From NCBI GenBank assembly GCA_034431815.1, contig DAOUCS010000188.1:1-16010 (forward strand): a DNA stretch of 16,010 nucleotides. The letters are read 5' to 3'. A program made the position numbers and the translations under genes. This DNA is from HRBIN29 sp034431815. Lineage in GTDB: Bacteria > Chloroflexota > Dehalococcoidia > Tepidiformales > Tepidiformaceae. A model generated the notes under the pieces. That model was not told the origin of the DNA, did no database searches, and saw only the letters and a list, made by a program, of their open reading frames with translations. Within the stretch, counting starts at the first letter, position 1. Each line of letters starts with the position of its first letter. This document shows positions 7,448-13,573 of the stretch, piece by piece.

Positions 7448-8143
7448 GTGGCGGCGCTGCAGCGAGCAGTCGCGCTCGCCGAGGTGGAGGATGGAGCCAT
7501 GCTCATCGGCGATGATCTGCACTTCGACGTGGCGAGCCGACGTTACGAGCTCCTCCACGAACACACGTCCGTCGCCGAAGGCCGCACCGGCCTCCCGTGC
7601 GGCCGACTCGAGCGCTTCCGTGAGCTCGGCGAGCGAGGAGACCGCGCGCATGCCGCGCCCGCCACCGCCGCTGCGGGCCTTCACCATGAGGGGAAAGCGT
7701 AGAGCACCCGCCTGGCGGATAAGGTCTGCCGGCTCGCCTTCGGCGCCGGGTAGGATGGGGACTCCTGCCTCCCGGGCGATGCGCCGCGCCTCCGCCTTGT
7801 CTCCCAGAACGCGCAAGACGCCGGGAGGAGGCCCAATGAACACGATGCCGGCGGCGGCGCACGCTTCTGCCAGGGCGGGCGATTCGGAAAGGAACCCGTA
7901 GCCAGGATGGAGCGCCCCGCAGCCAGCGCGGCGAGCAGCTTCGACCACCCCGGCGACGGAGAGGTACGTGTCGGCCGCCGACGAGCCGGGGAGCGGCACG
8001 ACGTCGTCCGCGAGCTCGGCGGCGAGGCTCGCCCGGTCGGGCGAGGCCGCGGCGAGCACCGCACGAATGCCCATACGGCGAAGCGTTCGGATGATGCGGA
8101 CAGCGATTTCGCCGCGGTTGGCCACGAGCACGGAACGGAACAT
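7445..8143 (-). CDS. Biotin-dependent acyl-CoA carboxylase alpha chain, N-terminal part (truncated biotin carboxylase)
   Basis: These are the first 232 residues of a biotin carboxylase that, read through its amber codon, would be about 627 residues with the downstream part. They show the N-terminal domain VLVANRGEIAVRIIR (5-19), HPGYGFLSE (79-87), GDK (114-116), the ATP-grasp Lys155 and glycine loop GGGGRGM (159-165), HVEVQ (205-209) and ERDCSLQRRH (223-232). The stop falls one residue before the catalytic Lys of the HQK motif. The truncated product lacks the metal/bicarbonate residues and the biotin carrier, so alone it should be inactive. The ATG at 8143 is backed by the conserved start of the family. 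Upstream is TAGAAT, a good -10 box, and only a poorly spaced GGGAG. Confidence 0.88.
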   Translation of the reverse strand: MFRSVLVANRGEIAVRIIRTLRRMGIRAVLAAASPDRASLAAELADDVVPLPGSSAADTYLSVAGVVEAARRAGCGALHPGYGFLSESPALAEACAAAGIVFIGPPPGVLRVLGDKAEARRIAREAGVPILPGAEGEPADLIRQAGALRFPLMVKARSGGGGRGMRAVSSLAELTEALESAAREAGAAFGDGRVFVEELVTSARHVEVQIIADEHGSILHLGERDCSLQRRH

Positions 8144-8152
8144 GCGCTCCCG

Positions 8153-8158
8153 ATTCTA
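8153..8158 (-). promoter_or_regulatory. Candidate -10 box for the carboxylase alpha gene
   Basis: TAGAAT on the minus strand matches TATAAT at five of six positions and ends 9 nt before the ATG at 8143. Transcription would start about 2-3 nt before the ATG, giving a nearly leaderless mRNA. No -35 box is recognisable. Confidence 0.35.
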
Positions 8159-8185
8159 CGGCTCGCGCGGCTTGGGGGCGCCGCG

Positions 8186-8194
8186 TGGTAGGCT
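8186..8194 (+). promoter_or_regulatory. Candidate extended -10 for the DinB-family remnant
   Basis: TGGTAGGCT fits an extended -10 element (TGn followed by TAnnnT) 29 nt before the ATG at 8224. GGAG at 8213-8216 provides a ribosome site. It diverges from the carboxylase alpha promoter across about 80 bp. The match is weak. Confidence 0.25.
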
Positions 8195-8223
8195 GAGCGC
8201 ATCGCCGTTGCCGGAGCCCGGGG

Positions 8224-8693
8224 ATGATTCGGTCGACCGAGGAGTTCCTGCGGTATTTCGACGCTGTCCACCGCCGCACCGTGCGTGACGTCGCAGCACT
8301 CCCGCCGGAGGCCGAGACCTGGCGGCCCCCACGCGGAAGCGGCGAAGCATCCCTACCGCGGCGAAGGCTGGGTGAGCCCGCCGAAGCGGGACACGCGCCG
8401 CCGAGAGCGATGGATACCGGTGCTGGAGGAGTCGGCCGCCCAACTGCGGGCAGCTCTGGCGGATACGCCCAATGAGTGGCTCGACCGCCGCATCCGCATG
8501 ATCGACGCTTTCGGGCTGGCGCATCCTGATGATGATGCTCGAGCACGAGGTCCACCACCGAAGCCAAATCGACACCTACGCCGGGCTGGAGGGATGGCCC
8601 GTTCCGGACATCTTCGGTCGGAGCGCGGAGGCGATCGCCGCCCGTCAAGCCCAGCAGCGAGCCATGCGGGGACGACAACAGGAGCCAGCGTGA
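8224..8693 (+). pseudogene. DinB-family (DUF664-like) protein, decayed by two frame changes
   Basis: Three successive reading frames carry pieces of one DinB-like four-helix protein. Frame one (from ATG 8224, ribosome site GGAG 8213-8216) gives MIRSTEEFLRYFDAVHRR and then TVRDVAALPPEAETWRPP, up to about 8330. A second frame gives HPYRGEGWV...RWIPVLEESAAQL, then NEWLDRRIRMIDAFG, up to about 8515. A third frame from 8514 gives GWRILMMMLEHEVHHRSQ, then IDTYAGLEGWPVPDIFG, ending at TGA 8691-8693. The stretch expected between the first two pieces, which normally holds the first metal-binding His helix, is missing, so both junctions look like small deletions. The C-terminal His cluster remains. The TGA overlaps the GTG start of mobA. 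Sequencing error could also produce such shifts, but lost sequence at the first junction argues for real decay. Confidence 0.75.
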
Positions 8694-9313
8694 ATCCCGA
8701 GATCAGCGGCGCGGTGTTGGCTGGAGGCACCAGCTCCCGTTTCGGCAGCGACAAGGCGGCGTTCGCGGTTGCCGGAAAACCGCTCGTGCGTTGGGTGGCC
8801 GACGCCCTGGCCCGGTGGTGCGGCGAGGTGATCGTGGTGCGGGCTCCGGGAAGCGCTCCGTGGCCCTTCCCCCTCCCCGCCGGGACTCGCGTCGTGTTCG
8901 ACCCCGTGGCGCACCTTGGACCGCTGGCAGGGTTGGTTCGGGCGCTCGAGGAAGCGCGTGCGGAGTGGGTCCTTGCCGCCGCCTGCGACGCCCCGCTGCT
9001 CCAGGACGCGGTGCTCGCCCGGCTGAGCGAGCTGCGGGAGGGAGTTGATGCGGTCGCGGGCGAACTCGACGTCAGGATGCAGCCCTTCCCCGCCATCTAC
9101 CGCCGCGAGGCCGCGCTGCGGGCATTTCGAACAGCCCTCGCGGCCGGCGAGCGGAGCGTGCGGAGCGCCCTGCAGAACGTCCGCCTCCGGCTGCTGCCGG
9201 AGACCGAGCTGCGGCAACTGGACCCCGCCTTGCTCACCTACCGGAACGCCAATACGCCGGATGCGGCCGCCGCTCTGGAGGAGCTGCTCCTTGGGACGGG
9301 CAGGATGCCCTGA
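8690..9313 (+). CDS. mobA: Molybdenum cofactor guanylyltransferase (MobA family)
   Basis: The protein probably transfers GMP from GTP to molybdopterin-bound molybdenum, forming the guanine dinucleotide cofactor for enzymes of the DMSO-reductase type. The 207 residues show the nucleotide-binding LAGGTSSRFGSDKA (10-23, close to the MobA LAGGxSxRMGxDK consensus) and a GPLAGL segment (77-82). They also show the metal-binding Asp100 in ACDAPLL, QPFPAIYR (131-138) and the C-terminal RNANTPD (185-191), typical of MobA. I chose the GTG at 8690 because GGAG (8681-8684) lies 5 nt upstream and the protein then begins just before the nucleotide loop, as in the family. The open frame extends further upstream, but there it is only the shifted middle of the DinB remnant. 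Phe18 replaces the usual Met. The gene converges on the carboxyltransferase with 6 bp between. Confidence 0.88.
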   Translation: MNPEISGAVLAGGTSSRFGSDKAAFAVAGKPLVRWVADALARWCGEVIVVRAPGSAPWPFPLPAGTRVVFDPVAHLGPLAGLVRALEEARAEWVLAAACDAPLLQDAVLARLSELREGVDAVAGELDVRMQPFPAIYRREAALRAFRTALAAGERSVRSALQNVRLRLLPETELRQLDPALLTYRNANTPDAAAALEELLLGTGRMP

Positions 9314-9319
9314 GCGAGG

Positions 9320-10927
9320 TCACATCCGGAAGAGGGGCACGAGCGGCTCCTCGAGGGGGTTGTTCGCCGCCGCCGCCAGACCCAGGGCGAGCACCTGGCG
9401 GGTCTCGGCCGGGTCGATCACGCCGTCATCCCACAGGCGGGCGGTGGCGAACCAGGGCGACCCCCGCTCCTCGTACTGTTCGAGAATGGGACGGCGGATC
9501 GCCTCCTGCTCTTCGGGGGTGAGAGGTTCGCCTCGGTCGAGCCGCACCTGAACGAGGACGCTCGCGGCCTGCTCGCCCCCCATGACGCTGATGCGGGCAT
9601 TCGGCCATGTCCAGAGGAAGCGAGGCGAATACGCGCGGCCGCACATGGCGTAATTTCCGGCGCCGAAGCTTCCCCCGATGATGAACGTCAGCTTCGGCAC
9701 CGGCGCCGTGGCGACGGCAGTCACCATCTTCGCGCCGTCCTTGGCGATGCCGCGGTTCTCGTACTGCTTGCCGACCATGAACCCGGTGATGTTCTGGAGG
9801 AACACCAAGGGGATGCGCCGCTGGACGCAGAGCTCGATGAAGTGGGCACCCTTGAGCGCACTTTCGGAGAAGAGGATGCCGTTGTTGGCGATGATGCCGA
9901 CGGGGAAGCCCATGATCCGCCCGAAGCCGCAAACGAGGGTCGTGCCGTACCGGGCCTTGAACTCCTGAAACCGTGAGCCGTCCACGACGCGCGCGATGAC
10001 CTCGCGCACATCGAAGGGCTGGCGAACGTCCGCAGGGATGAGGCCGTACAGGTCTTCGGCGGGATAGCGCGGGGGCTCGGACGGGGCGAGGTCCCAGGGG
10101 AGGACCTGCCGCCGGGGGATGCTGGCGACGATTGCCCGCACGATGCGGAGGGCGTGGGCATCGTCCTCGGCGAAGTGGTCAGCCACGCCGCTGATGCGCG
10201 TGTGGACATCGGCCCCGCCCAGCTCCTCGGCCGTCGTCTCCTCGCCGGTTGCCGCCTTTACCAGGGGAGGACCGCCCAGGAAGATGGTGCCCGTCCCCCG
10301 GACGATGACGGCTTCGTCGCTCATCGCGGGGACGTACGCGCCGCCGGCAGTGCACGAGCCCATGACCGCGGCGATCTGGTAGATGCCCTTCGCCGCCATG
10401 CGAGCCTGGTTGAAGAAGATGCGCCCGAAGTGGTCGCGGTCCGGGAATACCTCATGCTGGAGCGGCAGGAACGCGCCGCCGCTGTCGACGAGGTAGATGC
10501 AGGGGAGGCGGTTCTGTTCGGCAACCTCCTGTGCACGCAGGTGTTTCTTGACGGTGAGAGGGTAGTATGTGCCGCCCTTCACCGTGGCATCGTTCGCGAC
10601 GATGACGCACTCCCGGCCGTGGATGCGTCCCACGCCGGTGACGATGCCAGCCGAGGGCACGTCGTCCTCGTACACGCCCTCGGCGGCAAGCGGGCTCAGC
10701 TCGAGAAAGGCGGTCCCCGGGTCGATGAGGCGCTGGATGCGCTCCCGGGCCAGGAGTTTCCCCCGGGCGCGATGCCGCTCGACGTCGCGGGGACCCCCGT
10801 GCTGGGCGACCCGCGCCAGGCGGGCCCGCAGCTCGGCGACGAGCGCACGATTCCGCTCCTCGTTGGCACGGAACTCCGGCGAATCGGCGTCGAGCCGCGA
10901 TTCGAGGACGGGCAAGTCGTCGAACAT
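9320..10927 (-). CDS. mccB: Acyl-CoA carboxylase carboxyltransferase (methylcrotonyl-CoA carboxylase beta type)
   Basis: In this family the protein moves the carboxyl group from carboxybiotin to an acyl-CoA; for 3-methylcrotonyl-CoA this is a step of leucine breakdown. The 535 residues equal the usual MccB length. Motifs are DSGGAFLPLQ (148-157), the oxyanion-hole segment GSCTAGGAYVPAMSDE (190-205), SGVADHFAE (246-254), GFMVGKQYENRGIAKDGAK (382-400), then IIGGSFGAGNYAMCGRAYSP (416-435) and WPNARISVMGGEQAA (441-455). The last three separate MccB/geranyl-CoA carboxylase from PccB. The ATG at 10927 gives the family N-terminus (FDDLPVLESRLD); upstream in-frame sequence overlaps the divergent thioesterase and is not counted. 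Its alpha partner is probably the amber-interrupted gene about 1.2 kb away, although MccA and MccB are usually adjacent. Confidence 0.92.
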   Translation of the reverse strand: MFDDLPVLESRLDADSPEFRANEERNRALVAELRARLARVAQHGGPRDVERHRARGKLLARERIQRLIDPGTAFLELSPLAAEGVYEDDVPSAGIVTGVGRIHGRECVIVANDATVKGGTYYPLTVKKHLRAQEVAEQNRLPCIYLVDSGGAFLPLQHEVFPDRDHFGRIFFNQARMAAKGIYQIAAVMGSCTAGGAYVPAMSDEAVIVRGTGTIFLGGPPLVKAATGEETTAEELGGADVHTRISGVADHFAEDDAHALRIVRAIVASIPRRQVLPWDLAPSEPPRYPAEDLYGLIPADVRQPFDVREVIARVVDGSRFQEFKARYGTTLVCGFGRIMGFPVGIIANNGILFSESALKGAHFIELCVQRRIPLVFLQNITGFMVGKQYENRGIAKDGAKMVTAVATAPVPKLTFIIGGSFGAGNYAMCGRAYSPRFLWTWPNARISVMGGEQAASVLVQVRLDRGEPLTPEEQEAIRRPILEQYEERGSPWFATARLWDDGVIDPAETRQVLALGLAAAANNPLEEPLVPLFRM

Positions 10928-10938
10928 GGCCACCTGCA

Positions 10939-10969
10939 GGGTACACGGCCGGCGGACGGGCGGGTACAC
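10939..10969. repeat. Two copies of GGGTACAC between divergent genes
   Basis: GGGTACAC occurs at 10939-10946 and again at 10962-10969, 23 bp apart start to start, inside the 54-bp gap between the carboxyltransferase and thioesterase start codons. Each copy includes a -10-like hexamer for the gene on its side (TACCCT at 10943-10938 on the minus strand, TACACT at 10965-10970 on the plus strand). The copies could be regulator half-sites or promoter cores. Confidence 0.4.
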
Positions 10970-10970
10970 T
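10965..10970 (+). promoter_or_regulatory. Candidate -10 box for the thioesterase
   Basis: TACACT ends 11 nt before the ATG at 10982. The ATG has no Shine-Dalgarno sequence upstream, so a very short or absent 5' leader is plausible. There is no clear -35 box. Confidence 0.3.
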
Positions 10971-10981
10971 GGCCCGAACAT

Positions 10982-11377
10982 ATGAGGGAGCTGGAACCGG
11001 GGCCGTTCGGCACCCTGCTCGGCATCGAGGTTTCCGAGCAAGGCGAGGGGTTTGCACGGGCAGTCCTCCATGCGGGCGACCGACACCTCAACCCGCACGG
11101 CGTCGTGCACGGAGGCGCTCTGTACGCCCTCATCGATCAGGCGATGGGAGCGGCGGTGTACACCGTCTTGGAGCCCGGCGAACTGTGCGCGACGGTCGAT
11201 GTCTCAATCGCCTACCTCGCTCCCGGGCGAGCCGGTGACATCGAGGCAGAGGTACGGGTCGTACGCCGGACGCGGCGTCTTGCCCTCCTCGAGGGAGAGG
11301 CACGCCAGGGCGAACGGCCGCTCGCCAAAGCGATGGGCACCTACGCCATCTTCGAAGCGCAAACGCCGCAGGGATAG
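10982..11377 (+). CDS. PaaI-family hotdog acyl-CoA thioesterase
   Basis: The protein is probably a cytosolic thioesterase that hydrolyses acyl- or aryl-CoA esters, often a rescue or release step in catabolic pathways. The 131 residues make one hotdog domain. The hallmark is NPHGVVHGGALYALIDQAMG (37-56), where the HGG turn precedes the long central helix that carries the acidic catalytic residue (Asp52 here). The strands TVDVSIAYLAP (71-81) and ARQGERPLAKAMGTY (107-121) complete the fold. I chose the ATG at 10982 because the divergent carboxyltransferase starts 54 bp away and family members begin about 30-35 residues before the HGG motif. The substrate is unknown; its neighbours suggest acyl-CoA metabolism. 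Seven bases separate it from the converging TauE/SafE gene. Confidence 0.9.
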   Translation: MRELEPGPFGTLLGIEVSEQGEGFARAVLHAGDRHLNPHGVVHGGALYALIDQAMGAAVYTVLEPGELCATVDVSIAYLAPGRAGDIEAEVRVVRRTRRLALLEGEARQGERPLAKAMGTYAIFEAQTPQG

Positions 11378-11384
11378 GTAGTCT

Positions 11385-12113
11385 TCAGCGGAAGGCGAGG
11401 GCCAGCGCGGCGAGGGAGCTCGCGGCGAGGATGGCGAACAGCGCCGTGCGGAATACTCGTTCGCTGACCAGCCCGAAGAGCCGCGTTCCGGCCCACCAGC
11501 CCAGCAGAAGGCCGGGCAGTCCGCCCGCGATTGCGGTGGCGGCTCCGCTGCCCGCCTTGCCCGCAGCGAGAAGGATGGGGACGGCAATGAGCCCGCTCCC
11601 GAGGAAGAAGGCGGAGATCGTTGCGCGAAAGGTGCGGGGGTTCATTCCTGTGCTCTGGAGGTAGAGCACGACAGGCGGCCCGGACATGCTCGTCGCCATC
11701 CGGAGGATCCCGCTGAGGAGCCCGGCTGCGGCATCGGCGGCAAGGCCGGCCGACCCGATTCGGAATCCGCGGGCCACGGCGGCGGTGCCGGCGAGCACGG
11801 CGACAGCGATGCACACCTGCAGCCACTGGGCCGGCAGCCAGAGGAAGGCGGCCATCCCCAGCGGCATCCCGACCACGGCGAACGCCACGAGACGCAGGGC
11901 GCGGGCCCACTCCACTTCGGCGCGCTCGTTGGCCACCATCGCGGCAACGAGGCAGGTCCCCAGCACGTTCGAGGCGACTACCGCGTCGCGAGGGCCCGCG
12001 AGGAGAACGAGGAGCGGCACAATGAGGAGGCCGAACCCGAAGCCGCTGAATGCCTGTGCTCCGGCCGCGAAGGCAGCGGCAGCAAAGGCGAGGAGCAAGT
12101 TCGGCACCGACAC
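11385..12113 (-). CDS. TauE/SafE family membrane permease
   Basis: This is an integral membrane protein of the TauE/SafE family, whose members are implicated in export or uptake of sulfite, sulfonates or other small organic anions. About eight hydrophobic segments are visible in 242 residues. The two family repeats are recognisable as GAQAFSGFGFGLLIVPLL (18-35) and SGILRMATSMSGPPVVLYLQ (134-153), each with a glycine-rich turn before a hydrophobic run. The start is uncertain: I take the GTG at 12113, just before the first membrane segment. A second GTG is at 12107. A strong AGGAGG (12141-12136 on the minus strand) lies 22 nt upstream of 12113, with no ATG, GTG or TTG at normal distance. Sequence further upstream in this frame is antisense to the hydrolase gene and was not included. 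Confidence 0.85.
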   Translation of the reverse strand: MSVPNLLLAFAAAAFAAGAQAFSGFGFGLLIVPLLVLLAGPRDAVVASNVLGTCLVAAMVANERAEVEWARALRLVAFAVVGMPLGMAAFLWLPAQWLQVCIAVAVLAGTAAVARGFRIGSAGLAADAAAGLLSGILRMATSMSGPPVVLYLQSTGMNPRTFRATISAFFLGSGLIAVPILLAAGKAGSGAATAIAGGLPGLLLGWWAGTRLFGLVSERVFRTALFAILAASSLAALALAFR

Positions 12114-12170
12114 GATGGCTGTTGTAGAGAGGAAACCTCCTTCGGGCAACGCGCGTGAACGCTGCCGCGC

Positions 12171-12200
12171 TTGACCCCCCGGGCCCGAGTCGGCGAACGT
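12171..12200 (+). promoter_or_regulatory. Candidate promoter for the metallo-hydrolase gene
   Basis: TTGACC (12171-12176) is a good -35 match. With an 18-bp spacer, GAACGT (12195-12200) is a poor -10, though it keeps the key second A and final T. The predicted transcription start falls at or next to the ATG at 12207, which lacks a usable Shine-Dalgarno sequence. A leaderless transcript is possible. Confidence 0.3.
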
Positions 12201-12206
12201 AGGGCC

Positions 12207-12887
12207 ATGGAAGTCGTCAACGAACTCATGGTCCGCGGCATCGTCGTCGGCGTGTTCGCCGAGAACTGCTGGATCATCGGCAACCGCCGCACGGGCGAGG
12301 CCATCTGCATCGACCCCGGCGACCAGCCCGAGGAGATTCTGGCGCTGGCCCGGGATATGGGCGTCCGCATCAAGCTTATCGCGAACTCCCATGCGCACAT
12401 CGACCACGTGATGGGAGTGGCCGGCGTCCACGCTGCCACCGGGGCGAAGTTCCTCCTCCACCCCGGCGACCTGGACCTCCTCAAGAACGGCTTTCGCCAG
12501 GCCGCGCTCCGCTTCGGGCTCGACCTCCTGGGCAAGCGGCCCCCCGACCCGGACGCCTTCGTCCAGGAGGGTGACATCGTCGAGGTGGAAGGCGTCCAGC
12601 TCCGCGTCATTGCAACGCCGGGGCATACGCCGGGAAGCGTGAGCTACTACACGGAAGGGATGCTCTTCAGCGGCGACACCCTCTTTCGGGGCTCCATCGG
12701 CCGGACTGACCTGCCGGGCGGGAACTACGAGCAGGAGATGCGCAGCATTTGCGAAAAGCTGCTGGCGCTGCCCGACGACACTGTGGTGCTCCCTGGCCAC
12801 ATGGAGCAGACCAGCATCGGCTTCGAGAAGAAGCACAACCCCTTCGTGCTGCAGTGGCTGCAGCTTCAGCGGGAGCGCGGCAGCTAG
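12207..12887 (+). CDS. Metallo-beta-lactamase-fold hydrolase, glyoxalase-II-like
   Basis: This is a cytosolic metal-dependent hydrolase of the YcbL/GloB-like group; members cleave hydroxyacylglutathione or related thioesters, but the natural substrate here is not known. The 226 residues carry all metal ligands: SHAHIDH (61-67; His62, His64, Asp66, His67), His140 in ATPGHTPGS, Asp157 in FSGDTLFRGSIGRTDLPGG and His198 in LPGHMEQT. The protein is shorter than true glyoxalase II (about 250 residues) and lacks its C-terminal glutathione-binding domain, which favours the YcbL-like type. The ATG at 12207 begins just before the conserved NCWIIG strand. An upstream in-frame TTG (12171) belongs to a candidate -35 box and was not chosen. 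Its stop interlocks with the stop of the converging dcd gene in CTAG. Confidence 0.9.
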   Translation: MEVVNELMVRGIVVGVFAENCWIIGNRRTGEAICIDPGDQPEEILALARDMGVRIKLIANSHAHIDHVMGVAGVHAATGAKFLLHPGDLDLLKNGFRQAALRFGLDLLGKRPPDPDAFVQEGDIVEVEGVQLRVIATPGHTPGSVSYYTEGMLFSGDTLFRGSIGRTDLPGGNYEQEMRSICEKLLALPDDTVVLPGHMEQTSIGFEKKHNPFVLQWLQLQRERGS

Positions 12888-13459
12888 CCGTTGGAACGGC
12901 GGAAGTTCAGGTGGTACCGGCTCGGGGTGGGTTCCGCCTGGCCTTGGTACTTGCTTCCCAGGGCCGCCGACCCGTAGGGATGCTCTGCCGGCTCGGTCAG
13001 GCGGAGGAAGGAGATCTGCGAGACCTTCATCTTGTAGTAGAGGGCGATGGGAAGGTTGGCGACGTTCGAAAGCTCGAGCGTGAGGTAGCCGTCCCAGCCG
13101 GGGTCGACGTACCCCGCCGTCGAGTGCACAAGGAGCCCCAAACGCCCGAGCGATGACTTCCCCTCGAGGCGCCCGACGATGTCATCGGGCAGGCGGACGC
13201 GCTCGTAGGTGACGGCCAGCGCGAACTCCCCTGGGTGAAGGATGAAGGGCGTCTCCTCGTCGATCTCGACGAGCTCGGTGAGGTCGGGGTACTCGCGCTT
13301 GACATCGATGAAGGGGATGCGGGAGTTGCGGAAGACGCGGAAAAGCTTCCCCAGCCGCAAGTCGACGCTCGCAGGCTGGATCGCGTCGGGCGCGAGCGGC
13401 TCGACGACGATGCGGCCGGCTTCGATCTCGCGCCGGATGGTGCGATCGGAGAGGACCAT
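12884..13459 (-). CDS. dcd: dCTP deaminase, probably bifunctional deaminase/dUTPase
   Basis: The enzyme deaminates dCTP; in the bifunctional form it releases dUMP directly, feeding thymidylate synthesis without free dUTP. The 191 residues show MVLSDRTIRREI at the start, QPASVDLRLG (28-37), the active-site segment GRLEGKSSLGRLGL (96-109), HSTAGYVDPGWDG (112-124) with catalytic Glu129 in LTLELSNVA, and a C-terminal GSKYQGQ...TPS (168-180). EGKSSLGRLGLLVHSTAG and the C-terminus resemble the mycobacterial Dcd-Dut enzyme more than E. coli Dcd (RSSLARLGL), hence the bifunctional suggestion. I chose the ATG at 13459 because it gives the conserved M-LSDR start; an ATG at 13468 would add three residues. 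No Shine-Dalgarno is visible, and CATAAT lies 7 nt upstream. Confidence 0.93.
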   Translation of the reverse strand: MVLSDRTIRREIEAGRIVVEPLAPDAIQPASVDLRLGKLFRVFRNSRIPFIDVKREYPDLTELVEIDEETPFILHPGEFALAVTYERVRLPDDIVGRLEGKSSLGRLGLLVHSTAGYVDPGWDGYLTLELSNVANLPIALYYKMKVSQISFLRLTEPAEHPYGSAALGSKYQGQAEPTPSRYHLNFRRSNG

Positions 13460-13466
13460 CGCCGCC

Positions 13467-13472
13467 ATTATG
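13467..13472 (-). promoter_or_regulatory. Candidate -10 box for dcd
   Basis: CATAAT on the minus strand matches TATAAT at five of six positions and ends 7 nt before the ATG at 13459, so transcription could begin at the start codon itself. There is no recognisable -35 and no ribosome site. Confidence 0.35.
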
Positions 13473-13532
13473 GGCGAGGGCGCCGGAACGGGCACCAGCG
13501 GGCGCCGACCGAGCGACCTTCGGCGGACGCGC

Positions 13533-13541
13533 TGCTACGAT
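13533..13541 (+). promoter_or_regulatory. Candidate extended -10 for the CoA-transferase gene
   Basis: TGCTACGAT is a TGn extended -10, with TACGAT matching the consensus at five of six positions (one relaxed). It lies 32 nt before the ATG at 13574. A strong ribosome site, AGGGAGGGAG (13558-13567), follows, so this gene has an ordinary leader, unlike the divergent dcd. Confidence 0.4.
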
Positions 13542-13573
13542 TCGGCCAGCATTGAACAGGGAGGGAGCTTGGC

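Noticed and set aside
8285..8689. Upstream extension of mobA in the same frame
   Set aside because: MobA proteins begin just before LAGGxSxR. The extension contains a shifted middle piece of the DinB remnant, and GTG 8690 has a good ribosome site.
10928..11110. 61-residue N-terminal extension of the carboxyltransferase
   Set aside because: It overlaps the divergent thioesterase gene, and the ATG at 10927 gives the normal 535-residue length.
12114..12836. Upstream extension of the TauE/SafE frame over the metallo-hydrolase gene
   Set aside because: The extension is antisense to a gene with all metal ligands and adds a non-membrane, motif-free region to a family that begins at its first membrane segment.
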